From JAGOCV01 sp049445855 (lineage in GTDB: Bacteria; Pseudomonadota; Gammaproteobacteria; Burkholderiales; Burkholderiaceae_C), in NCBI RefSeq assembly GCF_049445855.1, contig NZ_JBMSDV010000001.1:992001-1056000 (forward strand): DNA of 64,000 nt. The letters are read 5' to 3'. The notes under the pieces are model-generated. The model saw only the letters and a program-made list of their open reading frames with translations. It ran no database searches and was not told the DNA's origin. The translations under genes were made by a program, and so were the position numbers. Shown piece after piece: positions 32,981 through 41,669 of the stretch. Numbering within the stretch: the stretch's first letter is position 1; every line of letters starts with the position of its first letter.

Positions 32981-35173
32981 ATGGACACAGGCAGTACCCG
33001 CATGAGCGAACATCCGCCACCCGCGGCACCGGCTCCGCGTTCGACGCTCGCGCTCAAGCCCGGGCAGTCGATGCTGGAGTACCGCATCGAGCAGACGCTC
33101 GGGGGCGGCGGCTTCGGCATCACCTACCTCGCGCGCGACGCCAACCTGAATCTGCCCGTCGCGCTCAAGGAATACCTGCCGGCCGATCTCGCCTGCCGCA
33201 TGGACGACGGCGCGGTGCAGCCGCTGGGCGAATCGTCGCAGGAGCAGTTCAAGTGGGGGCTGGAACGCTTCCTCGACGAAGCGCGTGCGCTGGCCACCTT
33301 CCGCCACCCGAACATCGTGCGTGTGCTGCGTTATTTCACGGCGAACGGCACGGCCTACATCGTCATGGAGTACGAGTCGGGCCGCTCGCTCAAGCAGTGG
33401 CTGTCCGGCCGCATGCCGGTGGACCGCGACACGCTGCTGAAGATCGTGATGCCGTTGCTCGACGGCATCGAGCTCATCCACAAGGCCGGTTTCCTGCACC
33501 GCGACATCAAGCCGGACAACATCTACATGCGCGCCGACGGCAGCCCGGTGTTGATCGACTTCGGCTCTGCACGCAGCACCACCACCGGCCGCGACCTCAC
33601 CACCATCGTGAGCCCGGGCTTCGCGCCCTTCGAGCAGTACCACTCGGCCGGCCACCAGGGCCCGTGGAGCGACATCTATTCGCTGGCCGCGGTGATGTAC
33701 TGGATGGTTTCCGGCAACAAACCTGTGGAAGCCGCCGCGCGCCTGAAACGCGATGGACTGGTCCCGGCCTTGCAATGCGGCAACCCAGAACTCGTCGGAG
33801 AAGCCGTGCTCAAGGCCATCGACTGGGCGCTCGACCCGGACGAAGAACGCCGCCCGCAGACCGTCGCTGAATTCCGCGACCGGCTGAACGCCGCTACGGG
33901 TGCCATCCCCATGCCCGGCGGCGCGCCCACGCAGCGGCTGCCCACCGCGCCTGCGCCGCCACCCGACGTGCCGCGCGGCAACATGGTGTGCTCGGTGCTG
34001 TTCCTCGACATCGTCGCGTATTCGAAGGCCTCGGTCAGCGAACAGTACGAGGTGAAGAAGCACTTCAACGAACTCATCACCGGCAAGCTCGCGCACATTC
34101 CGCAAAGCACGCGCATCACGCTCGACACGGGCGACGGCGCGGCGGTCTGCTTCATGGGCGACCCGGAGATCGTGCTGCACACGGCCGTGGACATCCGCCG
34201 CTCGCTCGCCGCCCACGAGCGGCTGCGAGTGCGCATGGGCCTGCACATGGGACCGGTGCGCATCCTCAACGACATGAACGACCGCGTGAACGTCATTGGC
34301 GACGGCATCAACGCGGCGCAGCGCGTGATGAGTTTTGCGGGCGAGAACGCGTTGCTGGTCTCGCGTGCGTTCTACGACGTGGTGTCCTGCCTGTCCGACG
34401 GCGCAGAGCGCGCGTTCCGCCACATCGGCGCGCAGGCCGACAAGCACGGCCGCATGCACGAGCTGTACGAGACGGTGGACGACAGCGACAGCGATGCGCT
34501 GGCGGACCGCACGATCCAGCTGCCGTCCGATTCGCCCAGTGGCACGCCCCCGGCGCAGCCGACGGAAAGTTTCGACATCGACCCGGCCACGCTGGCTGCC
34601 ATCGAGCGTGACCTGGCACAACTGCTCGGCCCGCTTGCGCCCGTGCTCATGCGCAAGGCCCGCGGCCGCGCCAGGACCGCGCAGGACCTGCGTGAACTGC
34701 TGGCGCACAGCATTGCCGATCCGCAGCAGCGCGATGCCTTCCTTGCCTCGCGCAGTCTGGCGACGCTGGACAACAGCAGCCGCTCGCGCAGCGCGTCTGC
34801 GCCATCGGGGGCAGCTTCTTCAGCGACACCATCGTCATCACCATCATCGCGATCTGCGGCCGGTCTCGGCACGACATCGGCGTCATCGACCAGCGTCCCG
34901 GTTTCCGTGACGGGCTCCGTGACCGCGTCCGTCTCCGGTCCGGTCTCGCAATCCGCCGCTTCCGCACGCCCCTGGCTGCCGCAGGAGACGGCAACGCGGC
35001 TCGAAAAGCTGCTGGCGCAGACCGTCGGCCCGGTGGCCCGCGTGCTGGTGAAAAACGAAGTGCGCAAGGCCACGGACTTCGCCGGCCTGTGCCAGGCGCT
35101 GGCCATGCACGTGGACGACCCGCAGACACGGGCGCAATTCCTCAAGGACGCGCTGAAACTCAAGCCGGCCTGA
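32981..35173 (+). CDS. Ser/Thr kinase-nucleotide cyclase fusion with two C-terminal repeats
   Basis: A 730-residue protein. Hanks-type kinase at about 33-300: Gly loop GGGGFGITY, Lys63 in VALKEYL, HRDIKPDN near 172, DFG near 193. Class III cyclase at about 333-505: metal Asp residues in FLDIVAYS and TGDGAAVCF, transition-state Asn/Arg in INAAQRV. The usual adenine-selecting Lys position reads Leu (RITLDTGDG), so nucleotide choice is open. A small helical domain occurs twice (about 540-590 and 668-722; ERDLAQLLGPLAPVLMRKA and LEKLLAQTVGPVARVLVKN), separated by a Ser/Ala-rich linker. No membrane helix is present. It is co-transcribed with the heme sensor. Confidence 0.88.
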   Translation: MDTGSTRMSEHPPPAAPAPRSTLALKPGQSMLEYRIEQTLGGGGFGITYLARDANLNLPVALKEYLPADLACRMDDGAVQPLGESSQEQFKWGLERFLDEARALATFRHPNIVRVLRYFTANGTAYIVMEYESGRSLKQWLSGRMPVDRDTLLKIVMPLLDGIELIHKAGFLHRDIKPDNIYMRADGSPVLIDFGSARSTTTGRDLTTIVSPGFAPFEQYHSAGHQGPWSDIYSLAAVMYWMVSGNKPVEAAARLKRDGLVPALQCGNPELVGEAVLKAIDWALDPDEERRPQTVAEFRDRLNAATGAIPMPGGAPTQRLPTAPAPPPDVPRGNMVCSVLFLDIVAYSKASVSEQYEVKKHFNELITGKLAHIPQSTRITLDTGDGAAVCFMGDPEIVLHTAVDIRRSLAAHERLRVRMGLHMGPVRILNDMNDRVNVIGDGINAAQRVMSFAGENALLVSRAFYDVVSCLSDGAERAFRHIGAQADKHGRMHELYETVDDSDSDALADRTIQLPSDSPSGTPPAQPTESFDIDPATLAAIERDLAQLLGPLAPVLMRKARGRARTAQDLRELLAHSIADPQQRDAFLASRSLATLDNSSRSRSASAPSGAASSATPSSSPSSRSAAGLGTTSASSTSVPVSVTGSVTASVSGPVSQSAASARPWLPQETATRLEKLLAQTVGPVARVLVKNEVRKATDFAGLCQALAMHVDDPQTRAQFLKDALKLKPA

Positions 35174-35251
35174 AGCCGCCCTGCCCCGGGGCTGTACAAC
35201 TTGCAGACTCGCACGCTTGCACGACAATGCGCCTTCCATGAGGTGCCGACC

Positions 35252-35896
35252 TTGAAAGCCAAATCGCTGCAGGACCTTGCAGCCATCCGCCGCAAGCTCG
35301 CCGACGACCAGGCACGCGCCGCGCGCGAAGCCGCGGAACGACGCGAGGCCGAGCGCAAGTTGCGCTCCGAACAGGACCTGTTCGTGCGTGCCGCCGGGCA
35401 GGTCACCCGCCTGCCCGATCGTGGCCGCGCGCATCTGCCGCATGACCCGCCACCGCCCATCGCGGTGCAGCACCAGCTCGACGAGCAACGCGTGCTGCGC
35501 GAATCGATGAGCGATGACTTCGACTTCACCACCTTGCTGGATACCGACGACGCCTTGAGCTTCCGCCGTCCCGGCGTGGGCACCGATGTCACGCGCAAGC
35601 TGCGCAAGGGCGACTGGCGCATCCAGCGCGAGATCGACCTGCACGGCCTGCGCACCGACGACGCGCGCGAGGCGCTGGGCAGCTTCATCCGTGAGGCATT
35701 CAAGCAGGGCTTGCGCTGCGTGCGCGTGGTGCACGGCAAGGGCCTGGGGTCACCGGGCAAGACGCCGGTGCTCAAGGGCAAGGTGCAGGGCTGGCTGATC
35801 CAGAAGAACGAAGTGCTGGCTTTCGTGCAGGCGAGGCCGGCCGAGGGCGGCGCGGGGGCGCTGGTGGTGTTGCTGCAACCTTCGCCGCAATCCTGA
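35252..35896 (+). CDS. Smr-domain protein
   Basis: A 214-residue protein with a charged helical N-terminal half (AIRRKLADDQARAAREAAER) and a C-terminal Smr domain at about 125-205: EIDLHGLRTDDAREAL and VRVVHGKGLGSPGK. Smr domains nick nucleic acids, and in some bacteria act on mRNA at stalled ribosomes. The start is placed at a TTG (35252) because GAGGTG lies seven bases upstream and the sequence becomes family-like (KAKSLQDL); no in-frame ATG fits. It lies 78 bases after the kinase-cyclase gene and converges with the globin gene. Confidence 0.85.
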   Translation: MKAKSLQDLAAIRRKLADDQARAAREAAERREAERKLRSEQDLFVRAAGQVTRLPDRGRAHLPHDPPPPIAVQHQLDEQRVLRESMSDDFDFTTLLDTDDALSFRRPGVGTDVTRKLRKGDWRIQREIDLHGLRTDDAREALGSFIREAFKQGLRCVRVVHGKGLGSPGKTPVLKGKVQGWLIQKNEVLAFVQARPAEGGAGALVVLLQPSPQS

Positions 35897-35909
35897 CGAT
35901 CACGCGGCG

Positions 35910-36314
35910 TCAGGCACCGACATTCCGCATCCAGTCCGCCGTCTGGAAGAAGCTCTGCTTCAATCGCGCGCGCAGGTCGTCGGGCACACCCGTCTCGCCC
36001 ATCGCCTGGTCCATGCAGGCAAGCCACTGGTCGCGCTCGAGGATGCCGATCTTGAATGGCATGTGGCGCATGCGCAGGCGCGGATGGCCGAAGCGCTCGG
36101 TGTAGTGCTGCGGCCCGCCGAGCCAGCCGCAAAGGAACCAGAAGAGGCGCTGGCGAGCGTTCTCCAGCGTGTCGCCGTGCGCGGCGCGCAGTGCGGCGTA
36201 GCCCGGTTCCAGGTCCATGAGGTCATAGAACCGGTCGACCAATGCGCGCACCTTGTCTTCGCCGCCGATCCATTCGAAGGGCGTGGCGAAGGGTGGCTTT
36301 TCCTCGATGTTCAT
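35910..36314 (-). CDS. Group II truncated hemoglobin
   Basis: A 134-residue globin of the trHbO type. Markers are FEWIGGEDKVRALVDRFYDL, the Tyr/Trp-rich stretch LFWFLCGWLGGPQHYTERFG, and HPRLRMRHMPFKI with the proximal His. It binds oxygen or NO in the cytosol. It is the last gene of the minus-strand run, coupled to the FtsX-type permease by an ATGA overlap. Confidence 0.93.
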   Translation of the reverse strand: MNIEEKPPFATPFEWIGGEDKVRALVDRFYDLMDLEPGYAALRAAHGDTLENARQRLFWFLCGWLGGPQHYTERFGHPRLRMRHMPFKIGILERDQWLACMDQAMGETGVPDDLRARLKQSFFQTADWMRNVGA

Positions 36315-38836
36315 TGCGCAGCGCGACGCAGCGTTTCCACGACCGGGCGGCGCAGGACTTCACGCAGACCCCACCAGCCCGCGGCCAGCGCGAGCACCGC
36401 ACCGACCAGCGCACCGGCCAGCGGCACCAGCGGCGACGCGTTCCAGCTGAACTGGAATGCAAATCGCGCCAGCGCCCAGCCCACGGCCACCGCCACCACG
36501 CTGGCCAGGAAGCCGGCGAGCAGGCCTGTCCCTGCCAGTTCCGCGCGCTGAACCTGGCGCAGCAGCGATGAGCTCGCGCCCACCGCACGCATGATGGCGA
36601 ATTCGCGCGCACGCTCCTCGCGCGTGGCCGTCACGGCCGCGAACAGCACCACGAGGCCCGCCGCCAGCGTGAAGCCGAAGAGGAACTCCACCGCGCGGAT
36701 CACCTGGTCGAGCACGCGCTGCACCTGCGTGATGGTGGCTGTCATGTCCACATTGGTCACGTTGGGGAAGGCGCGCACCAGTGCATTGTCGAAGCCGCGC
36801 GTCTCCGGAGCGCGGAAGGCCGACATGTAGGTGACGGGCACGTCATCGAGATGGTCCACCGGGTACATCGCGAAGAAGTTCGCGCGCATCGAGCCCCAGT
36901 CCACCTTGCGCAGCGACGTGATCTTCGAATCCTTCTGGATGCCGCCGATGTCGAAGCGCACCGTGTCGCCGACCTTGAGGCCCAGCCGCTCGGCGATGCC
37001 CTCTTCGAAACTGATGCCGTCCTTCTCACCCGCCGTCCAGCGGCCTGCGGTGATCTGGTTGTGTGCGGGCTGCACACTGGCATTCGACAGGTTGAACTCG
37101 CGGTCCACCTGCCGCTTGGCGCGATCGTCGGTGTAGTCGTCAGGCGAGACCGGCCGGCCATTGATCGCGACCAGGCGGCCGCGGATCATGGGGAACCAGT
37201 CGAACTTCTGCACGCCGCCGTCGCGCAGCGCCTTCTGGAACGCCTCGTTCTGGTCCGGCATGACGTTGATGACGAAACGGTTGGGCGAATCCGGCGGCGT
37301 GGCCTGGCGCCAGCTGCTGATGAGGTCCGTGCGCAACAGCACGAGCAGCATCAGCGCGAGCAGGCCCACGGCGAGCGCACTCACCTGCACCACGGTGTAG
37401 ATCGGCCGGGCCGAGATCTGCCGCGTGGCTAGCACCAGCCAGCGCGGTGCGGTGGCTTCATTGACGCTGCGCCGCAGCAGCTTGACCGCGAGCCATGACA
37501 GCCCGGCGAAGATCACCACCGCGCCCGCAAACCCGCCGACGGCGATCAGCCCCATCAGCAAATCACTGCTTGCGGCCACCAGCAGCGCTGCGAAACCGGC
37601 CACGCCGATGCCGAGCACGGCCAGCGAAGTCGGCTTGAGGCCGCCCACATCGCGGCGGATGACGCGCAGCGGCGGCACCTGCGCCAGCTGCAGCACCGGC
37701 GGCAAGCCGAAAGCGAACAGCAGCGTGAGGCCCATGCCCATGCCGAACATCACCGGCCACAGGCTCGGCGCGGGCAACGCCGTTTCCACCAGACCGGCCA
37801 GCAGCAGCACAAAGACGTAGTGCACACCGAAACCGATGGCCACGCCCAGCGCACTGGCGAACACACCGATCAGCGCGAACTCGAATGCATAGCTGCGCGC
37901 GATGGTGCGCTGGCTCTGGCCGAGCACGCGCAACATGGCGCAGTCGTCCAGGTGGTTCGCCGCAAAGCCGCGCGCAGCCAGTGCGACCGCCACGGCGGAA
38001 AGCAATGCAGACAGCAGCGCCACGAGGTTCAGGAATTTCTCCGCGCGGTCCAGCGTCTGGCGCATGCCTTCCTGGCCGCCCTCGAGCGACTCGACGCGCG
38101 CGCCGCGCAGGCTCTTCACCTCGGCCACGGCCCAGTCGGAGAAGGCCTTGACGTCACGGTCATTGCCCGCCACGGCATAGCGCCATGTGATGCGGCTGGC
38201 CGGCTGCACCAGGTGCGTGGCGGCGAGGTCGGCCTGGTTGATCATCACGCGCGGGGAAAAGCTCATGAAGCCGCTGCTGCCGCGGTCGGGCTCGGTCACG
38301 ATGATGCGGCCGATGCGCAACTGTGCATCGCCCAGCAGCAGCGTGTCGTTCATCTTCAGGTCCAGCGCGTCGAGCAGCGGGCCGTCGATCCATGCCTCGC
38401 CGGGCGCCGGTATGTCGCGCGTCTTCGCGCCGGGCTCGCCCGGCTGGCCGGTCACGGTGAGGTTGCCCCGGAGCGGATATCCCGCTTCGACGACTTTGAG
38501 GGCCACGAGCTTGCTCGCGCCGCCCTGTGCATCGGTCGCACGTGCCATGGTCGGAAAGCCCAGCGTGCCCGTGGCATCGAGGCCGAGCGCTTTCGCGCGG
38601 TCGATGAAGGCCTGCGGCGTCGGCGTGTCGCTCGCCACCACGGCGTCGCCGCCCAGGAGTTGCCGCGCATCGCGTTGCAGGCCGCCCTTCAACCGGTCGG
38701 CGAAGAAGCCGACGGCCGTGAGCGCAGCCACGGCCAGCGTGACGGCGACGATGAGCAGGCGCAGTTCACCCGCGCGAAGATCGCGCACGAGGGTGCGCCA
38801 GCCCAGGCGCAGTGAAGACGAATTGGCGGTGGTCAT
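36311..38836 (-). CDS. FtsX/LolE-type ABC transporter permease (YbbP-like)
   Basis: An 841-residue inner-membrane protein with one N-terminal helix, a large extracytoplasmic domain and several FtsX-type helix bundles (for example LVALLSALLSAVAVALAARG and FAAVTATREERAREFAIMRA). The double FtsX layout and length match YbbP proteins, which pair with a YbbA ATPase in export of hydrophobic substrates. No ATPase gene is adjacent, so the partner must lie elsewhere. The start ATG at 38836 overlaps the fdhD stop as ATGA; an upstream in-frame start would lie inside fdhD. Confidence 0.88.
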   Translation of the reverse strand: MTTANSSSLRLGWRTLVRDLRAGELRLLIVAVTLAVAALTAVGFFADRLKGGLQRDARQLLGGDAVVASDTPTPQAFIDRAKALGLDATGTLGFPTMARATDAQGGASKLVALKVVEAGYPLRGNLTVTGQPGEPGAKTRDIPAPGEAWIDGPLLDALDLKMNDTLLLGDAQLRIGRIIVTEPDRGSSGFMSFSPRVMINQADLAATHLVQPASRITWRYAVAGNDRDVKAFSDWAVAEVKSLRGARVESLEGGQEGMRQTLDRAEKFLNLVALLSALLSAVAVALAARGFAANHLDDCAMLRVLGQSQRTIARSYAFEFALIGVFASALGVAIGFGVHYVFVLLLAGLVETALPAPSLWPVMFGMGMGLTLLFAFGLPPVLQLAQVPPLRVIRRDVGGLKPTSLAVLGIGVAGFAALLVAASSDLLMGLIAVGGFAGAVVIFAGLSWLAVKLLRRSVNEATAPRWLVLATRQISARPIYTVVQVSALAVGLLALMLLVLLRTDLISSWRQATPPDSPNRFVINVMPDQNEAFQKALRDGGVQKFDWFPMIRGRLVAINGRPVSPDDYTDDRAKRQVDREFNLSNASVQPAHNQITAGRWTAGEKDGISFEEGIAERLGLKVGDTVRFDIGGIQKDSKITSLRKVDWGSMRANFFAMYPVDHLDDVPVTYMSAFRAPETRGFDNALVRAFPNVTNVDMTATITQVQRVLDQVIRAVEFLFGFTLAAGLVVLFAAVTATREERAREFAIMRAVGASSSLLRQVQRAELAGTGLLAGFLASVVAVAVGWALARFAFQFSWNASPLVPLAGALVGAVLALAAGWWGLREVLRRPVVETLRRAAQ

Positions 38837-39720
38837 GGTTCTGCGTGGAGTACTCGATCGTCGGGAAGTTTCTGGCTGACAACGGGGATGGCGGCGAGTG
38901 ACGGGTCGAGCACGAGCCTGTCGGCGCCGCTGTAACAGAGGAAGCGCCTGTTCACGGCGCGGCCGATGGTGCACAGGCCCAACTGGCTCGCGATGTCCTG
39001 CCCCATCTGCGTGATGCCGCTGCGCGAGACGACGATGGGCACGCCCATCTGCGCGGACTTGATCACCATCTCGCTGGTGAGACGGCCCGTGGTGTAGAAC
39101 ACCTTGTCGCCGCCGGTCATGTCACCGGGCTGCATCCACATCCAGCCGGCAATCGTGTCGATGGCGTTGTGGCGGCCCACGTCCTCCACGAAGAGGAGCA
39201 GTTCCTCGCCCCGGAACAGCGCGCAGCCGTGCACCGACCCGGCGGATTTGTAGGTCGTCTCCTTGAGGCGGATGGCGTTGACGATGCCATAGAGCTCGGC
39301 CTGCGTGAGGCGCGCCTGCGACGCATCGGGCAGGCGGATGGATTCGATCTCGTCCATCAGGCCACCGAACACGCTGCCCTGGCCGCAGCCGGTGGTGACC
39401 ACGCGCTTCGATGTGCGCTCCTCGATGCGTTCGATGCCGTTCTTCGTTTTCACGGCGGCTGCGCCGACTTCCCAGTCGACGGTGATGGAGTCGACGTCGG
39501 CCACGTCCTTCACCAGCCGCTGGTTGCGCAGATAGCCCAGCACCAGCAGTTCAGGTGCGGCGCCCAGTGTCATCAGCGTGACGAGTTCGCGCTTGTCCAC
39601 ATAGACGGTGAGCGCGCGCTCCGCAGGAATCTGCACCGTATCGCGCTCGCCGTGTTCGTTCACGACTTCGACGTCGCGCACCAGCGGGGCGCTGGCGTGG
39701 GTCAGGCGGGGCAGGGACAT
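38833..39720 (-). CDS. fdhD: FdhD, sulfurtransferase for formate dehydrogenase
   Basis: A 295-residue protein that passes sulfur from cysteine desulfurase to the molybdenum cofactor, required for active FDH. FdhD markers are VYVDKRELVTLMTLGAAPEL, FVEDVGRHNAIDTIAGW and YTTGRLTSEMVIKSAQMGV. The loop that carries CxxC in E. coli reads CGQG here, so only the first Cys is kept. It sits downstream of the FDH genes behind a terminator-like hairpin and overlaps the permease start. Confidence 0.95.
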   Translation of the reverse strand: MSLPRLTHASAPLVRDVEVVNEHGERDTVQIPAERALTVYVDKRELVTLMTLGAAPELLVLGYLRNQRLVKDVADVDSITVDWEVGAAAVKTKNGIERIEERTSKRVVTTGCGQGSVFGGLMDEIESIRLPDASQARLTQAELYGIVNAIRLKETTYKSAGSVHGCALFRGEELLLFVEDVGRHNAIDTIAGWMWMQPGDMTGGDKVFYTTGRLTSEMVIKSAQMGVPIVVSRSGITQMGQDIASQLGLCTIGRAVNRRFLCYSGADRLVLDPSLAAIPVVSQKLPDDRVLHAEP

Positions 39721-39735
39721 GGTGTGAGGCTACAG

Positions 39736-39767
39736 CAAAAAGGGCCATGCCCCGAAGGACATGGCCC
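39736..39767 (-). terminator. Rho-independent terminator at the end of the FDH operon
   Basis: On the minus strand, arms GGGCCATG and CATGGCCC (39760-39767 and 39742-39749) with a 10-base loop are followed by TTTTT. It lies between the exported orphan and fdhD and would end or attenuate the FDH transcript. Confidence 0.85.
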
Positions 39768-39811
39768 CTTGAAACAACGGGGATTCGGCGGGACGTCCGG
39801 ACTTCAGTCCA

Positions 39812-40201
39812 TCAGGGCTTCTTGGCCGGCGCCACTTCAGACGCCGACTTGGCGGTGTTGTTGGGCGGGCTGCCGGTGGTCGTGGCCGGTGAATGCGCGC
39901 CGGCCGCTTCGATGGGCCTCACTTCCGCGGGCGGCGTGTAGACGAAAGGACCCGGGTCGGCGCAGGGCGGTGTGTCCATGGGCTTCACGTCCTTGCCGGC
40001 GGCTTTCGCGGTCTTGAGGTAATGGGCCGCCACGCGGTTCTGCGCCTGGCACAGCAGGTAGCCTTCCTTCTTGGTGGTCCAGGCGGTGCGCGCGGCCGTT
40101 TCGGCGGCCTTGGCCTTGGCCGCGTCGTTGGGCGGCGGCAGCTTGGCCACGGCGCTGCCGGCAGCGATGGCGCAGACCAGGGGGATGAGCAACTTCTTCA
40201 T
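39812..40201 (-). CDS. Small exported protein at the end of the FDH operon
   Basis: A 129-residue protein with a signal peptide (MKKLLIPLVCAIAAGSAVAK). The mature part has AAETAARTAWTTKKEGYLLC, a second Cys in PCADPGPFVYTPP, and a Pro/Ala/Thr-rich tail. It lies 21 bases after the gamma subunit gene and before the terminator, so it is co-transcribed with FDH. Function unknown; a periplasmic accessory role is inferred from position. Confidence 0.75.
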   Translation of the reverse strand: MKKLLIPLVCAIAAGSAVAKLPPPNDAAKAKAAETAARTAWTTKKEGYLLCQAQNRVAAHYLKTAKAAGKDVKPMDTPPCADPGPFVYTPPAEVRPIEAAGAHSPATTTGSPPNNTAKSASEVAPAKKP

Positions 40202-40222
40202 GGGGTTAACTCCTGAAAACGC

Positions 40223-41428
40223 CTAGACGCGAACCGGCGAACCGTCGGGTGCGGTCTGCGTGGGCGGCGTGCGTTGCGCGGGGATCTTGCCGGCCTTGAT
40301 GTCGTCGTACCAGAGCTCGTGGTGTTCCTTCGCCCAGGTCTCGTCGACGTAACCGGTCTTCATGGCCTTGTACGCACCGCGCATGCCGATCGTGCCCAGG
40401 TAGATGTGGCCGAGGAACATGCACATCATCAGCACGGCCGCGACGGCGTGGATCATGTGTGCGATCTGCATCTCGCCGCGCAGGTAGAGGAAGCCGGGCA
40501 CCAGCTTGTCCAGGAACAGGCCCGAGCCCACGACGATGAGGCCGAGGAAAAACACGCCGCCCCAGAACACCGCCTTCTCGCCCGCGTTGAAGCGGTGCGA
40601 AGGCACGTGCTCGCCGGTGATGAGGCCGCCGCCCTTGCGCAGCCACAGCAGGTCTTCGCGGCGCGGCAGGTTGTCGCGCACGAAGGTCAGCAACACGACG
40701 ACCAGCGACACGGCGAACAGCGGGCCGGTGAAGTTGTGCAGGTTCTTCAATGCATAGGTGAGCCAGCCGAACAGCGTGCTGCCGATGACAGGCAGCAGGA
40801 AGAACTTGCCGAAGGCCATGATGATCCCGGAGATCGCCAGCGCGCAGAACGCGATGGCGTTCACCCAGTGCGCCGCGCGCTCGAAGTAGGTGAAGCGCTC
40901 GATCTTGCGGCCCGTCTCCGCGCCGTAGCCGATGCTGCCCTTGGCGAAGTAGAACAGCGCGATCGCCACGACAACGATCACCAGCAGCGCGCCGCCGTAG
41001 GGAATGATCCACCAGTTGCGCACCTGCCGCCAGGCTTCGCCGGCGTTGGTGAGGCGCGAGCCCGGGTATTGCACGAACTTCTGGATGAGGTTGCCCGCTT
41101 CGGGCGCCTCCGTGACGGGCAGGCTGCTGTAGCCGGTGACGCCCTGCCCGACCTGGCGCCACATCGGCGCGTTGTTCCCGGGCTGCACCTTGGCGCGCTC
41201 GGCGTTGGTCTGGTTGGCGTAGTTCGGGTCACTGCTCGCGTCGGGCTTGACCTCGAAGATGTTCTGGCCCTGGATGCCGGGCATCGCGGCGGGTGCGGGG
41301 GTCGCTGCGGCAGCAGGGGTTGCGGCCGGCGCAGACGCTGCAGGTGCGGGCGCAGCCTTCTCCTGGGAGATCGCCGGCAGGCTCCACGCGGCGACGGCCA
41401 GCAACAGCGCAGTGGTCAGTTGCTTCAT
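40223..41428 (-). CDS. Formate dehydrogenase gamma subunit (cytochrome b556)
   Basis: A 401-residue membrane subunit that carries electrons from the iron-sulfur subunit to quinone. After a signal peptide there is an Ala/Pro-rich periplasmic extension (about 20-130), then four main helices with heme ligands visible as His in ERAAHWVNAIAF, KNLHNFTGPLF and IAHMIHAVAAV. Markers GKFFLLPVIG and GHIYLGTIG fit the family. It follows the lipoprotein gene by 10 bases. Confidence 0.93.
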   Translation of the reverse strand: MKQLTTALLLAVAAWSLPAISQEKAAPAPAASAPAATPAAAATPAPAAMPGIQGQNIFEVKPDASSDPNYANQTNAERAKVQPGNNAPMWRQVGQGVTGYSSLPVTEAPEAGNLIQKFVQYPGSRLTNAGEAWRQVRNWWIIPYGGALLVIVVVAIALFYFAKGSIGYGAETGRKIERFTYFERAAHWVNAIAFCALAISGIIMAFGKFFLLPVIGSTLFGWLTYALKNLHNFTGPLFAVSLVVVLLTFVRDNLPRREDLLWLRKGGGLITGEHVPSHRFNAGEKAVFWGGVFFLGLIVVGSGLFLDKLVPGFLYLRGEMQIAHMIHAVAAVLMMCMFLGHIYLGTIGMRGAYKAMKTGYVDETWAKEHHELWYDDIKAGKIPAQRTPPTQTAPDGSPVRV

Positions 41429-41438
41429 GGTCGTGCCT

Positions 41439-41669
41439 TCAGCGCTTGCTGACCTTGTTGTATTCGTTCTGGCCGCCCTGGGCGCGGGCTTTGAGTTCCT
41501 GCTCCCACGAGGTGCGGTCGCCCGCCTTCCAGCCCGGGGCGGTGAAATTGCTGCCGGTGCCGCTGTAGGCCGTGCTGTCCTGCTTGATGCCGCTGCCGAT
41601 GGTCTGCGGCTTTTCGCCGCAGGCGGCCAGCGCGACGGCCGATGCGATGACGATGGCAGCCGCCTTCAT
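41439..41669 (-). CDS. Small FDH-associated lipoprotein
   Basis: A 76-residue protein with a lipoprotein signal (MKAAAIVIASAVALAACGEK, lipobox LAAC with Cys17). The mature part is short and polar (APGWKAGDRTSWEQELKARA). The ATG at 41669 overlaps the beta subunit stop as ATGA and the gene ends 10 bases before the gamma subunit, so it is an integral part of the operon. Possibly a small anchoring or assembly factor; no family recognised. Confidence 0.8.
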   Translation of the reverse strand: MKAAAIVIASAVALAACGEKPQTIGSGIKQDSTAYSGTGSNFTAPGWKAGDRTSWEQELKARAQGGQNEYNKVSKR

